Assembly (NCBI GenBank): GCA_937922955.1
Contig: CALAKO010000151.1
Coordinates: forward strand, 1-13,762
Source of the DNA: an uncultured Peptococcaceae bacterium
GTDB taxonomy: Bacteria > Bacillota > Peptococcia > Peptococcales > Peptococcaceae
DNA: 13,762 nt
Reading direction: 5' to 3'
Part shown: piece after piece, positions 6,396-13,762 of the stretch
Position numbering within the stretch: position 1 is the stretch's first letter
Layout of the letters: each line of letters opens with the position of its first letter
Program-made: the position numbers and the translations under genes
Notes under the pieces: generated by a model
What the model was told of the DNA's origin: nothing
The model's input: the letters and a program-made list of their open reading frames with translations, nothing else
Database searches by the model: none

Positions 6396-6400
6396 ACAAC

Positions 6401-6429
6401 TTGCAATAGGATGCGGTTTTCGGTACAAT
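6401..6429 (+). promoter_or_regulatory. Predicted sigma-A promoter of the 179-aa membrane protein gene
   Basis: TTGCAA (6401-6406) and TACAAT (6424-6429) are 17 bases apart, beginning only five bases after the preceding terminator. Confidence 0.75.
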
Positions 6430-6469
6430 AAAGAGAATAATAACCTGATTGAAAAGAGGAGGCAGCAGA

Positions 6470-7009
6470 TTGGTTAGTTTAAGAACATTGATCATTTTTA
6501 TCATCTATGCTGCTGTATTATTTTTTGGTCACCGTCTGGAAAAACAGTTGTCGCGGCATAATAATGCGCGTCCTGGTTTGATCTTGCCAGTAGTGGCAGT
6601 GATCGTGGCGGCGGTGCTGAGTTTTAGAAATTTCTGGATTGCCTGGGATGTGAAATTTGGATTGTTCGCATTTCTGGCGGCCGTTGTTCTGTTTGTGTTC
6701 TATGCTGTGCCGGCTATTTATTTCATTCTTTTGTATATGGAAGGGCGTCAGGAAGTGCGGTCGAAACGCATGACGCGATCGGTGCGTGCACGTCAGGTGA
6801 AAACCCAGCAGCGTGTGCAGTCTAATCTGCAGCAGCGCTATGAGTCGCCGCTGGTTAAGCAGGAGCCGATCATTTATATGCCGGATCAAACAACACCGAC
6901 GCCAAATGTGCGTGCTCCGCGAAAAACAGCGTCAACGACATCGCGCTCAAATAATAACCAGACATCGCGGAAAAAACGCAATCGGTCATCGAACACTCGT
7001 AAACGATGA
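6470..7009 (+). CDS. Membrane protein with long basic tail, unknown function, 179 aa
   Basis: I do not recognise this family. Three hydrophobic segments occupy about residues 4-20, 32-50 and 60-86, followed by a tail of about 90 residues rich in Arg, Lys, Gln, Ser, Thr and Asn that should be disordered. By the positive-inside rule the tail would lie in the cytoplasm, where it could contact nucleic acid or acidic membrane lipid; this is inference. TTG 6470 was chosen as the start because AGGAGG (6457-6462) lies seven bases before it. An earlier in-frame TTG at 6449 would put the ribosome binding site inside the coding region and is rejected. It has its own promoter and terminator, and no neighbour shares its transcript. 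Confidence 0.8.
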   Translation: MVSLRTLIIFIIYAAVLFFGHRLEKQLSRHNNARPGLILPVVAVIVAAVLSFRNFWIAWDVKFGLFAFLAAVVLFVFYAVPAIYFILLYMEGRQEVRSKRMTRSVRARQVKTQQRVQSNLQQRYESPLVKQEPIIYMPDQTTPTPNVRAPRKTASTTSRSNNNQTSRKKRNRSSNTRKR

Positions 7010-7015
7010 TGTAAG

Positions 7016-7045
7016 GACCGTACCTTAAGTGGTGCGGTCTTTTTT
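7016..7045 (+). terminator. Terminator after the 179-aa membrane protein gene
   Basis: GACCGTACC (7016-7024) pairs with GGTGCGGTC (7031-7039) with one wobble, around TTAAGT, followed by six T. Confidence 0.88.
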
Positions 7046-7070
7046 ATTTTGTCGGGATTTTGTTGTGCCA

Positions 7071-7099
7071 TTGTTGCCGGATGAAGGGAATGGTATAAT
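7071..7099 (+). promoter_or_regulatory. Predicted sigma-A promoter of the M16C peptidase gene
   Basis: TTGTTG (7071-7076) and a consensus TATAAT (7094-7099) are 17 bases apart. The leader of about 80 bases shows no recognisable riboswitch. Confidence 0.75.
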
Positions 7100-7185
7100 G
7101 GACGAACAGGTGCAAACCTTTCGTCAAATCACAAAGACGGTTCTTTATTTTAAATAGAAGATTCTTGTTTGAAAGGAGCTTATTT

Positions 7186-10104
7186 ATGGAGATTAATCAG
7201 CAAATTTCAGGCTTCCGCCTGATTGAAGAACGTTCCGTGCCAGAAACAGACAGCCTTGGGCGTCTGTTTATTCATGAAAAGAGCGGTGCGCGACTTTTGC
7301 AACTGGCCAATAACGACAGCAACAAGGTGTTTGGCATTGGGTTCCGTACACCATCAGAAAACAGCACGGGTGTTGCTCATATTTTGGAACACAGCGTGCT
7401 CAATGGGTCGCGCAAGTATCGTACGAAGGAACCATTTATGGATCTTTTGCGTTCCAGTCTCAGTACCTTCCTTAATGCGATGACGTTTTCAGATAAGACC
7501 ATCTATCCGGTGGCCAGTCAGAACGACAAAGATTTTGATCATTTGATGGATGTGTATCTGGACGCGGTGTTTCATCCAGCTATTTATGAAACCAAGGAGA
7601 TTTTTTTGCAGGAAGGCTGGCATTATCACATTGAAAAGCCAGAGGACGATCTGACCTACCGCGGTGTCGTTTATAACGAAATGCGCGGCGCTCTTTCCAG
7701 TGCCGATGCACAGGTGACGGATCAGATTCTTTCCTGTCTTTATCCAGATACCATTTACGGTAAGGAAAGCGGCGGCGATCCGTATGAAATTCCAAGCTTG
7801 AGCTATGAGGCTTTTCTTGATTTCCATCGTCGTTTGTATCATCCGTCCAACAGCTACATCTTCATCTATGGGGATGGCGATATTGAGCATTTCCTTTCAC
7901 ACATTGATGAAGAGTATCTGAGCCATTACGATAAGGAAGAAGTGGACTCCTCCATTTCTTGGCAGGACGCCTTTGCGAAAGCGCAAGAGGTGGAAGTGAC
8001 CTATTCTGTGGCACCGGATGCCGACACCACCGACAAAGACTTTCTGGCCTACGCGGTGTCCTTAGGGACGCGCAAGGCGCCGGCAGACATCTTTGTTGAA
8101 GAAGTGCTGAGCGAGGTGCTGGTGGATTCTCAAGCAGGGCCTGTGAAAAACGCTTTGTTGGCAGCGGGCATTGGTGAGGACGTTTCGGCGTTCAGCAACG
8201 ATGGGCTGCAAATTCCGTTTGGGATCATCGCTAAAGAAACGGATGCGGCCAAACGCGACGACTTTGTCCGCATTGTTGAAGATACGCTGCGTGGCTTGGT
8301 GCGTGATGGCATCGACAAAGATCTGTTGACAGCGGCTGTCAATAAGATGGAATATGCGCTGCGCGAAGCCGAAGGGTACACGACACGCGGCATCATTTAC
8401 TATATCAACGCTTTTGAAACCTGGCTTTACGATGGTGATCCATTTGAAGCCCTCAGCTATAACGACACCTTGTCGGCGCTGCGTGCAAACATTGCCAGCG
8501 ATTACTACGAACGCTACATTGAAGAACGCATTTTGAACAACCCACATAAGGTGATTCTGACAGCACGCCCACAGCCAGGGCTGAACGATGAAAAGGATGC
8601 CGCCATCGCTGAAAAATTGGCTGCTTATAAAGCGTCGCTGAGCGAGGCGGAAGTGGCTGCGCTGGTGGATGAAACCCAGCGGCTGCTGGCGCGTCAGAAC
8701 AGCGAAGACAGCGCCGAAGCAAAGGCGACCATCCCTCACTTAGAACGCGACGATGTGACGGGCAGTTTCCCTGTGATTCCGTGCAACGAAGAAACCATTG
8801 CCGGCGTGACGGTGCTGCACCATCCGCTCTTTACGGCAGGCATTGATTACACCGACATGCTGCTTTCTCTGGATCACATTGATGTGGACGATCTGCCTTA
8901 TTTGAGCCTTTTGACAAGCTTGATTGGCGCAGTGGATACGGAGAATTACAGTTACAGTGCCCTTAGTACCGCGGAATATCTGACCAGTGGCGGCATCCGT
9001 ATTACCAGCCGCGCCATTCAGGACTATCATAATCCAGATGTCTTTACGCATAAGCTTCTGGTGTCCTCCAAGACCTTGAGTCCGGAAGACACCGCAGGCT
9101 TTTTGAATCTTGCTTGGGAGCAGCTGACTAAGAGCGATTTCAGCGATAAAAAGCGTTTCCGTGAAGTGGTGCAGATGCTGAAGAACCAGATTCAGATGGG
9201 GATTTTCCAGCAGGGGCATACCGTTGTTGCTGGGCGTGTCACCGCTTACCACAGCGCATTCAGTCGTTTTAATGAATATTTGAACGGCCTCGATTTTCTC
9301 TTCTTCCTGCAGGATTTGGACAATCATTTCGACGAACGCTTTGATGCCGTACGGGCGCGTGTGGAAGACCTGTATGCGAAGCTTTTGACCCGCAAGGGCA
9401 TGATCGTATCGGTGACCGGCAGCGATGAAAGCTATGCCGCCATTCGTCCGTTGCTGGCTGAATGGCTGGAACGTTTGCCGGATGTGGACTATCCGCATGC
9501 GGATTGGCAGGTGCCAGTGGAAGTGCTCAACGAAGGCATTCAGTCTTCAGCGAATGTGCAGTATGTGGCGAAGGGGGCAGACTTGCGTGCGCTGGGCGTG
9601 ACTTACAGCGGTGCGCTGGAAGTGCTGTCCAACCTTCTGACCAATGACTACCTTTATAATAACATTCGTGCCAAAGGCGGCGCGTACGGTCAAGGCATCC
9701 GTTTCAGCCGCAATGGCAGCGTCAGCTGTTACTCCTACCGTGATCCAAATCTGGAAAACACCATTGCTGTTTACGACGGTATGGCAGACTGGCTGGAAAA
9801 TTTGGAGCTGGATGAAGCGTCCTTGACCAATGTGATCATCGGCGTGATGAATCGTTTCAATCCGGTGATGACAGCCCGCGCTCAGGGAAGCTGGTCGCTG
9901 ACCAGTCGTGTCAATGGCGCCAAACGCGAAGACATTGTACAGGCTCAGGAAGAAGCCCTGGCGGCAACCGTCGACGATCTGCGTGCCTATGCTCCAGCAC
10001 TGCGTCAGGCCATGGCAGAAAATCATCTGTGCGTGCTTGGCGGCAGTGAGCGTGTGAAACAGGCTGGCGCGCTTTTCGAGCATGTGATCAAGCTGGAAAA
10101 CTAA
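7186..10104 (+). CDS. Zinc metallopeptidase of family M16C (presequence protease / PreP-like)
   Basis: This 972-aa protein is a single-chain M16 'clam-shell' peptidase, the class that encloses and degrades short unstructured peptides. The inverted zinc motif is H65-ILE-H69, with E68 as catalytic base and E165 in VVYNEMRGA as the third zinc ligand. The C-terminal half contributes R828 and Y834 in RAKGGAYG; the same Arg/Tyr pair spaced by six residues is used by PreP for substrate binding. The linker around residues 460-510 is helical and charged, as in the M16C-associated region. The length of about 970 matches PreP and Cym1 homologues, and all key residues are present, so it should be active. 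No signal peptide is seen, so it is cytosolic and probably recycles peptides. ATG 7186 has AAAGGAG eight bases upstream; a TTG at 7165 would precede that site. It forms a single-gene unit. Confidence 0.94.
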   Translation: MEINQQISGFRLIEERSVPETDSLGRLFIHEKSGARLLQLANNDSNKVFGIGFRTPSENSTGVAHILEHSVLNGSRKYRTKEPFMDLLRSSLSTFLNAMTFSDKTIYPVASQNDKDFDHLMDVYLDAVFHPAIYETKEIFLQEGWHYHIEKPEDDLTYRGVVYNEMRGALSSADAQVTDQILSCLYPDTIYGKESGGDPYEIPSLSYEAFLDFHRRLYHPSNSYIFIYGDGDIEHFLSHIDEEYLSHYDKEEVDSSISWQDAFAKAQEVEVTYSVAPDADTTDKDFLAYAVSLGTRKAPADIFVEEVLSEVLVDSQAGPVKNALLAAGIGEDVSAFSNDGLQIPFGIIAKETDAAKRDDFVRIVEDTLRGLVRDGIDKDLLTAAVNKMEYALREAEGYTTRGIIYYINAFETWLYDGDPFEALSYNDTLSALRANIASDYYERYIEERILNNPHKVILTARPQPGLNDEKDAAIAEKLAAYKASLSEAEVAALVDETQRLLARQNSEDSAEAKATIPHLERDDVTGSFPVIPCNEETIAGVTVLHHPLFTAGIDYTDMLLSLDHIDVDDLPYLSLLTSLIGAVDTENYSYSALSTAEYLTSGGIRITSRAIQDYHNPDVFTHKLLVSSKTLSPEDTAGFLNLAWEQLTKSDFSDKKRFREVVQMLKNQIQMGIFQQGHTVVAGRVTAYHSAFSRFNEYLNGLDFLFFLQDLDNHFDERFDAVRARVEDLYAKLLTRKGMIVSVTGSDESYAAIRPLLAEWLERLPDVDYPHADWQVPVEVLNEGIQSSANVQYVAKGADLRALGVTYSGALEVLSNLLTNDYLYNNIRAKGGAYGQGIRFSRNGSVSCYSYRDPNLENTIAVYDGMADWLENLELDEASLTNVIIGVMNRFNPVMTARAQGSWSLTSRVNGAKREDIVQAQEEALAATVDDLRAYAPALRQAMAENHLCVLGGSERVKQAGALFEHVIKLEN

Positions 10105-10134
10105 ACATCATACGCATTCTTGATGCTGTAAAAG

Positions 10135-10168
10135 AGAGGAGCTGTATAGGAGCAGCGCCTCTTTTTTT
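10135..10168 (+). terminator. Terminator after the M16C peptidase gene
   Basis: AGAGGAGCTG (10135-10144) pairs with CAGCGCCTCT (10153-10162) apart from one A-G mismatch, followed by a run of seven T (10162-10168). Confidence 0.85.
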
Positions 10169-10215
10169 GTTAGAAAAACTGGTTATATCGTGCCGCCCAT
10201 CGGGCAAAGTGGCGG

Positions 10216-10244
10216 TTGTGCCAGCTATGGGCATGTGCTACAAT
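10216..10244 (+). promoter_or_regulatory. Predicted sigma-A promoter of the mltG unit
   Basis: TTGTGC (10216-10221) and TACAAT (10239-10244) are 17 bases apart, with TG one base ahead of the -10 box. The leader to the GTG start is about 43 bases. Confidence 0.75.
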
Positions 10245-10293
10245 GAACTTGATTTGCATTTTGAAAATAACCTTAAAAAGGAGCGTGAACTCC

Positions 10294-11661
10294 GTGTCAA
10301 ATGATCCAAAACAAGGCGGTGGACAGCCTTCAAAGTCTGAGCTGCCGCCTTATGAACGTATCATGCAGCAAAAAGCGGCGCAGCCACAAGCAGCGGATAA
10401 GCGGCCGGTGCAAGGGGCGAAAACGCTGAATGAAGCGGCGGCGCAGCGCGCGGCTGCTCGGGAAAAGGCGACCAGAGAAACCAAGGAAGCCATCGTTCGA
10501 CAGCGTGCTGCACAGGATGATGAAAGACGGCAGGCTGCTGCAAAAAAGTCCGCGCCAGAACGCGGTAGCCGGAAGCAGCCAGCAAAACGCAAAAAACGTC
10601 GTCGTCGCATGCCGTGGGTGGCGATTGTACTGTTTGTCTGCGTAGCGATTGTGGTGCTGGCTGGGGTGCAATTTGGCCGTAACTGGGTGCTGCCGGCCAA
10701 TGCCAACGATACTCAGCTGGTGGAAGTGGAAATTCCAGCAGGTACCCCGGTCAGTCAGATGGGGGATTTGCTCGAAGAGCAAGGCATTATTCGCTCTTCC
10801 ACGTCGTTTAATCTCTATGTGCGTCTCAAAGGCGTGGCAAGCAATCTGCAAGCTGGTGTGCATGACTTAGCGCCGTCTATGACATTGGAAGAAATCGTTG
10901 AAGCTCTGCAGCAAGGGGCAGAAGAAGCAGGCCTGATTAAGATCACGGTTAACGAAGGCCTAACGGTTGACCAGATTGGCGATGTCATCGCAGAAAATAC
11001 CAGCTACAGCAAGCAGGATTTTTTGGACTTGATGACCAATCAGGAATTTTTAGAGAAACTGGTGCAGGAGTATCCGATTCTGACGGATTCCTATAACAAT
11101 GCCGATGTGCGTTATGTCCTGGAAGGCTATCTCTTCCCAGCTACCTATGATTTTTCATCCAGTGATACACTGGAAACGTTAGTGACGCAGATGGTGGACA
11201 AAACCAACGAGATTCTCGCTAAATATCAGACGGAGATTGATGCGTCCAGTTACAGCTTGCAGGATATTATGAGTATTGCTTCTTTGGTTGAAAAAGAAGG
11301 GATGACGACGGAAGACCGCAAGTTGATTGCTGGCGTGTTCTACAACCGTTTGGATGCAGGGATGCCAATTCAGTCGGACATCAGTGTGCTGTATGCATTG
11401 GGGACGCATAAAGAAATGGTGACCTACGATGATCTGCAGGTGGATTCGCCGTACAATTTGTATGTGAACACTGGCCTTCCACCAGGACCATTGAATAGCC
11501 CTAGTGAAGACGCCATTGTTGCTGCGTTGGAACCAACGGAAAGCAATTACCTGTATTTCTATGCCAATATTGACACTGGTGAAGTATTCTATACCGATGA
11601 TTACAATCAGCATCTGCAGTGGCAGGAAGAATACGAATCAACCGGTGATATTAAAAGCTGA
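10294..11661 (+). CDS. mltG: Endolytic murein transglycosylase MltG (YceG-like)
   Basis: MltG cleaves nascent peptidoglycan strands at the outer face of the membrane and is thought to set glycan chain length. Family motifs are LEGYLFPATYDF (276-287), SIASLVEKEG (327-336) with E333 as the presumed catalytic glutamate, FYNRLDAGMPIQSD (349-362), and SPYNLY...GLPPGPLNSP (385-403). A membrane segment at about 107-127 separates an N-terminal cytoplasmic region of some 105 residues from the outside domain. That region is long, low in complexity and strongly charged, ending in a basic cluster (KRKKRRRR, 98-105). A LysM-like entry domain probably covers 141-200. GTG 10294 was chosen because AAGGAG ends ten bases before it; GTG 10285 is only one base from the site and the ATG at 10216 lies inside the promoter. 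The OatA-like gene follows with no terminator between. Confidence 0.95.
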   Translation: MSNDPKQGGGQPSKSELPPYERIMQQKAAQPQAADKRPVQGAKTLNEAAAQRAAAREKATRETKEAIVRQRAAQDDERRQAAAKKSAPERGSRKQPAKRKKRRRRMPWVAIVLFVCVAIVVLAGVQFGRNWVLPANANDTQLVEVEIPAGTPVSQMGDLLEEQGIIRSSTSFNLYVRLKGVASNLQAGVHDLAPSMTLEEIVEALQQGAEEAGLIKITVNEGLTVDQIGDVIAENTSYSKQDFLDLMTNQEFLEKLVQEYPILTDSYNNADVRYVLEGYLFPATYDFSSSDTLETLVTQMVDKTNEILAKYQTEIDASSYSLQDIMSIASLVEKEGMTTEDRKLIAGVFYNRLDAGMPIQSDISVLYALGTHKEMVTYDDLQVDSPYNLYVNTGLPPGPLNSPSEDAIVAALEPTESNYLYFYANIDTGEVFYTDDYNQHLQWQEEYESTGDIKS

Positions 11662-11716
11662 AAATGATGGCGAGAATTTTAGAGAATGGTAAAGCGATGA
11701 GCAAAGAGGGGATAGT

Positions 11717-13690
11717 GTGAGCAAAGAAACTTCTCGAAAATCCTATTATCCAGCGCTGGACAGCCTGCGTGTGCTGGCGATGATTGCCATTCTGGTTTAT
11801 CATTATGCGCCGCATCGCCTGGCTGGTGGATTTATCGGTGTGGATCTTTTCCTTGTTATTTCCGGTTTTCTGCTGGCACGCAGCCTGTTGAAATGGGAAA
11901 CAAAGGGATTTGGACGGACGTACGCGTCGTATCTGGTGAAGCGTGTGCTGCGTTTGGGAATACCAATGGTGTTGGTTTTTCTGGCCTCGGTGTCCGTCAT
12001 CAATATTTTCTTTCCAGATCTTTTGTATAATATTCGTGGGGCCTTGGTTTCCAGCATTTTCTATGTGAATAACTGGTGGCAGATTGGCCTAGGATATTCT
12101 TATTTTGAACAATATGTGCATCCATCGGCGTTTACTCATCTTTGGTACGTGGCGGTATTGATGCAATTGTGTGTAGTGTGGCCAGTGCTGTTTGTTTTGC
12201 TGCGCCGCATGAAGAAGGGGCCGTTTGTGTTGGCGGCGGTACAGCTCGTATTGGCATTGATCAGTGCGGTGCTGATGGCGGTGCTTTACGGTGGTGATGG
12301 GGATCCTTCACGTGTCTACTATGGCACCGACACTCGTCTCTATGCCTTTGCGTTGGGCGGCGCCCTTGGTACGATTTGGCGCCCGGGAAAAATGGCTCAG
12401 CTGCACGGACGCAAGATTGGGCTGATAGCGGATGTGATCAGCGTGATTGGGCTTGTAGTGCTGGTGGTTCTGGCACTGCGGCTTCAGGATCAGTCGGTGT
12501 GGACCTATCGCGGCGGGCTCTTTTTGGCGGCGCTGGTGAGTGCCATTACCGTGGCGGCGCTGACGGTGCCTGGCGGCATTGTTTCGCGGTTGCTGAGCCT
12601 GCGTCTCCTGACCTTCTTAGGCAAGTGCACCTTCAGCACCTATCTCTGGTATTATCCAGTGCTGACCATGGGTAATATGACGCCGTTTCTCGCAGCACAT
12701 AAGTGGATTCAATGGATCATTCTGTTGGTGCTTTCGGTGGTTACCTATGTGTTTATTGAGCAGGGCTTTGTGAACAAGGTGACGAAAGGACAACTGCCGG
12801 AAAAAAAACGTGTGGCGGATTTTATTGCCTCAGTGGCATCGAATAAACTGCATTTTGTGGCGACGGTGCTGGTTGTTGCGCTTTGCGTCTCTAGTGGCAT
12901 TGGCTTTGCACGGGCGCAGAGCGGTGAAAATGAAACCGTGGCGGAAATGCAGGCGCAAATTGCGGCCAACGAAGAACTGCTGGCCAAGCAGGAAGCGCTT
13001 CGCGAACGCAACGAACAGGCTGAAGTCAAAGATATTCCATACTTGGATCGCTCTGTGATGCTGTATTGCCGCGATCTTAAAGTCACTTTTGTCGGTGACT
13101 CGATCCTTCTCGGAGCGGCAGCGCCGCTGACAGAAGTGTTTCCACAGGCCTATATTGACGGGAAGGTCGGTCGTCAGCTGAGTCAGAGCAACGATGTGGT
13201 AAAGAGTCTGCTTGATGCCGGGAATATGAACGACATCGTCGTCATTGTCCTGGGCTCCAACGGGCCGTTCACCGAAGATCAGCTGGATAGCCTTATGTCG
13301 CTTTTGGGCGAGCGTGAAGTGTTCCTAATCAATACCAAGGTGCCTCGCGAATGGCAGGACAGCGTCAACACCATGCTGGAAAACTATGCTAATAAGAGCA
13401 AGAAAGACAACTTCCATTTGATTGACTGGAAGAGTTTCATTGACCAGCATCCAGAATGGCTCTACGAAGATGGGACTCACCCAACGCCAGAGGGTGCTGA
13501 ACAGTTTGCGAAACTAATCGCAGACACGTTGTACGATGAGCTGGCCAGCGATGAACAGAAGAAAAAAGATAAACTGGCTGAAGAGGCAGAAGCCGAGCAG
13601 GCTGCTGAGTCTGAAACGGCCAGTGCAAAAGAAACCACTGCTTCTGGTGACGATCAGACTGAAAGCGACACCAGCAGCGACAGTGAATAA
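11717..13690 (+). CDS. OatA-like O-acyltransferase with C-terminal SGNH domain
   Basis: This 657-aa protein has the two-part layout of OatA-type peptidoglycan O-acetyltransferases. Residues 11-355 form an acyltransferase_3 membrane domain with about ten segments; LVYHY (26-30), containing H29, and GFIGVDLFLVISGFLLA (38-54) are its signature. A further span at about 379-399 leads through an outside coiled-coil stretch (403-436) to an SGNH esterase-like domain. That domain shows FVGDS (458-462) with S462 as nucleophile, G485 in GKVGRQ, GSNG (513-516) with N515, and DGTH (585-588) with D585 and H588, so the catalytic triad is complete. A tail of about 50 residues, rich in Glu, Ala, Ser, Thr and Asp, follows and looks disordered. 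GTG 11717 has AGAGGGG five bases upstream. It lies 55 bases after mltG with no terminator, which fits a cell wall role; the polymer substrate is inferred. Confidence 0.9.
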   Translation: MSKETSRKSYYPALDSLRVLAMIAILVYHYAPHRLAGGFIGVDLFLVISGFLLARSLLKWETKGFGRTYASYLVKRVLRLGIPMVLVFLASVSVINIFFPDLLYNIRGALVSSIFYVNNWWQIGLGYSYFEQYVHPSAFTHLWYVAVLMQLCVVWPVLFVLLRRMKKGPFVLAAVQLVLALISAVLMAVLYGGDGDPSRVYYGTDTRLYAFALGGALGTIWRPGKMAQLHGRKIGLIADVISVIGLVVLVVLALRLQDQSVWTYRGGLFLAALVSAITVAALTVPGGIVSRLLSLRLLTFLGKCTFSTYLWYYPVLTMGNMTPFLAAHKWIQWIILLVLSVVTYVFIEQGFVNKVTKGQLPEKKRVADFIASVASNKLHFVATVLVVALCVSSGIGFARAQSGENETVAEMQAQIAANEELLAKQEALRERNEQAEVKDIPYLDRSVMLYCRDLKVTFVGDSILLGAAAPLTEVFPQAYIDGKVGRQLSQSNDVVKSLLDAGNMNDIVVIVLGSNGPFTEDQLDSLMSLLGEREVFLINTKVPREWQDSVNTMLENYANKSKKDNFHLIDWKSFIDQHPEWLYEDGTHPTPEGAEQFAKLIADTLYDELASDEQKKKDKLAEEAEAEQAAESETASAKETTASGDDQTESDTSSDSE

Positions 13691-13707
13691 AAAATAATGG
13701 TCTATAG

Positions 13708-13752
13708 AGGGGCTGTCGCACAAACGATATATTCGTATGTGCGACAGCCCCT
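13708..13752. terminator. Long perfect hairpin ending the mltG unit
   Basis: A perfect 15-bp stem (13708-13722 with 13738-13752) carries an inner ACGA/TCGT stem after an A-A mismatch. The plus strand continues TTGTCTTT. Its near symmetry means it could also stop transcription from the right side. Confidence 0.8.
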
Positions 13753-13762
13753 TTGTCTTTAT

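Noticed and set aside
7100..7185. Possible riboswitch or attenuator in the 80-base leader of the peptidase gene
   Set aside because: No stable hairpin, T run or known aptamer core is visible.
8062..9498. Minus-strand frames of 225 and 252 codons opposite the M16C peptidase gene
   Set aside because: They are shadows of the peptidase reading frame, whose catalytic residues are intact throughout.
1..13762. CRISPR array, tRNA, insertion sequence or prophage
   Set aside because: No evenly spaced repeats, cloverleaf, transposase or integrase frame, or target-site duplication was found on either strand.

Overview
The window reads as ordinary chromosomal DNA from a member of the Bacillota (Firmicutes), probably an anaerobe of the Clostridia or Negativicutes type. 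The basis is family membership: a two-subunit iron-sulfur L-serine dehydratase, two exported 'copper amine oxidase N-terminal' (stalk) domain proteins, a cytosolic PreP-like M16C peptidase, MltG, and an OatA-like acyltransferase. Purine-rich ribosome binding sites, TTG and GTG starts, and base composition near one half G+C by eye agree with this. The genus cannot be fixed from sequence alone. No tRNA, rRNA, CRISPR array, transposase, integrase or phage gene was seen.

Layout. (1) 6-1738, minus strand: sdaAB-sdaAA operon for L-serine deamination, with promoter, a possible operator and terminator. (2) 1835-2152, plus strand: a free-standing 58-codon gene of unknown function with its own promoter, leader and perfect terminator hairpin. 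(3) 2158-3701, minus strand: a family 3 membrane acyltransferase followed by a small four-helix membrane protein, sharing one promoter. (4) 3702-6395, plus strand: two exported stalk-domain proteins, 169 and 579 aa, each with its own promoter and terminator. (5) 6401-7045: a 179-aa membrane protein with a very basic tail and a TTG start. (6) 7071-10168: a 972-aa M16C zinc peptidase as a single-gene unit. (7) 10216-13752: mltG followed by an OatA-like SGNH acyltransferase, probably one operon, ending in a long perfect hairpin.

Working together. mltG and the OatA-like gene both point to peptidoglycan: MltG cuts nascent glycan strands at the membrane, and OatA-type enzymes O-acetylate the glycan. 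The stalk-domain proteins and the second acyltransferase operon also act at or outside the membrane, so most of the window is envelope-related, with serine catabolism and peptide degradation as the metabolic exceptions.

Seven of the eight predicted promoters have a spacer of exactly 17 bases between TTG-starting -35 and T-A-rich -10 hexamers. The exception, at 3880-3910, has 19 bases and lies downstream of an imperfect direct repeat. I did not find a clearly new biological system. The best leads are the unannotated 58-codon gene, the dyad over the sda promoter, and the acyltransferase plus small membrane protein pair.
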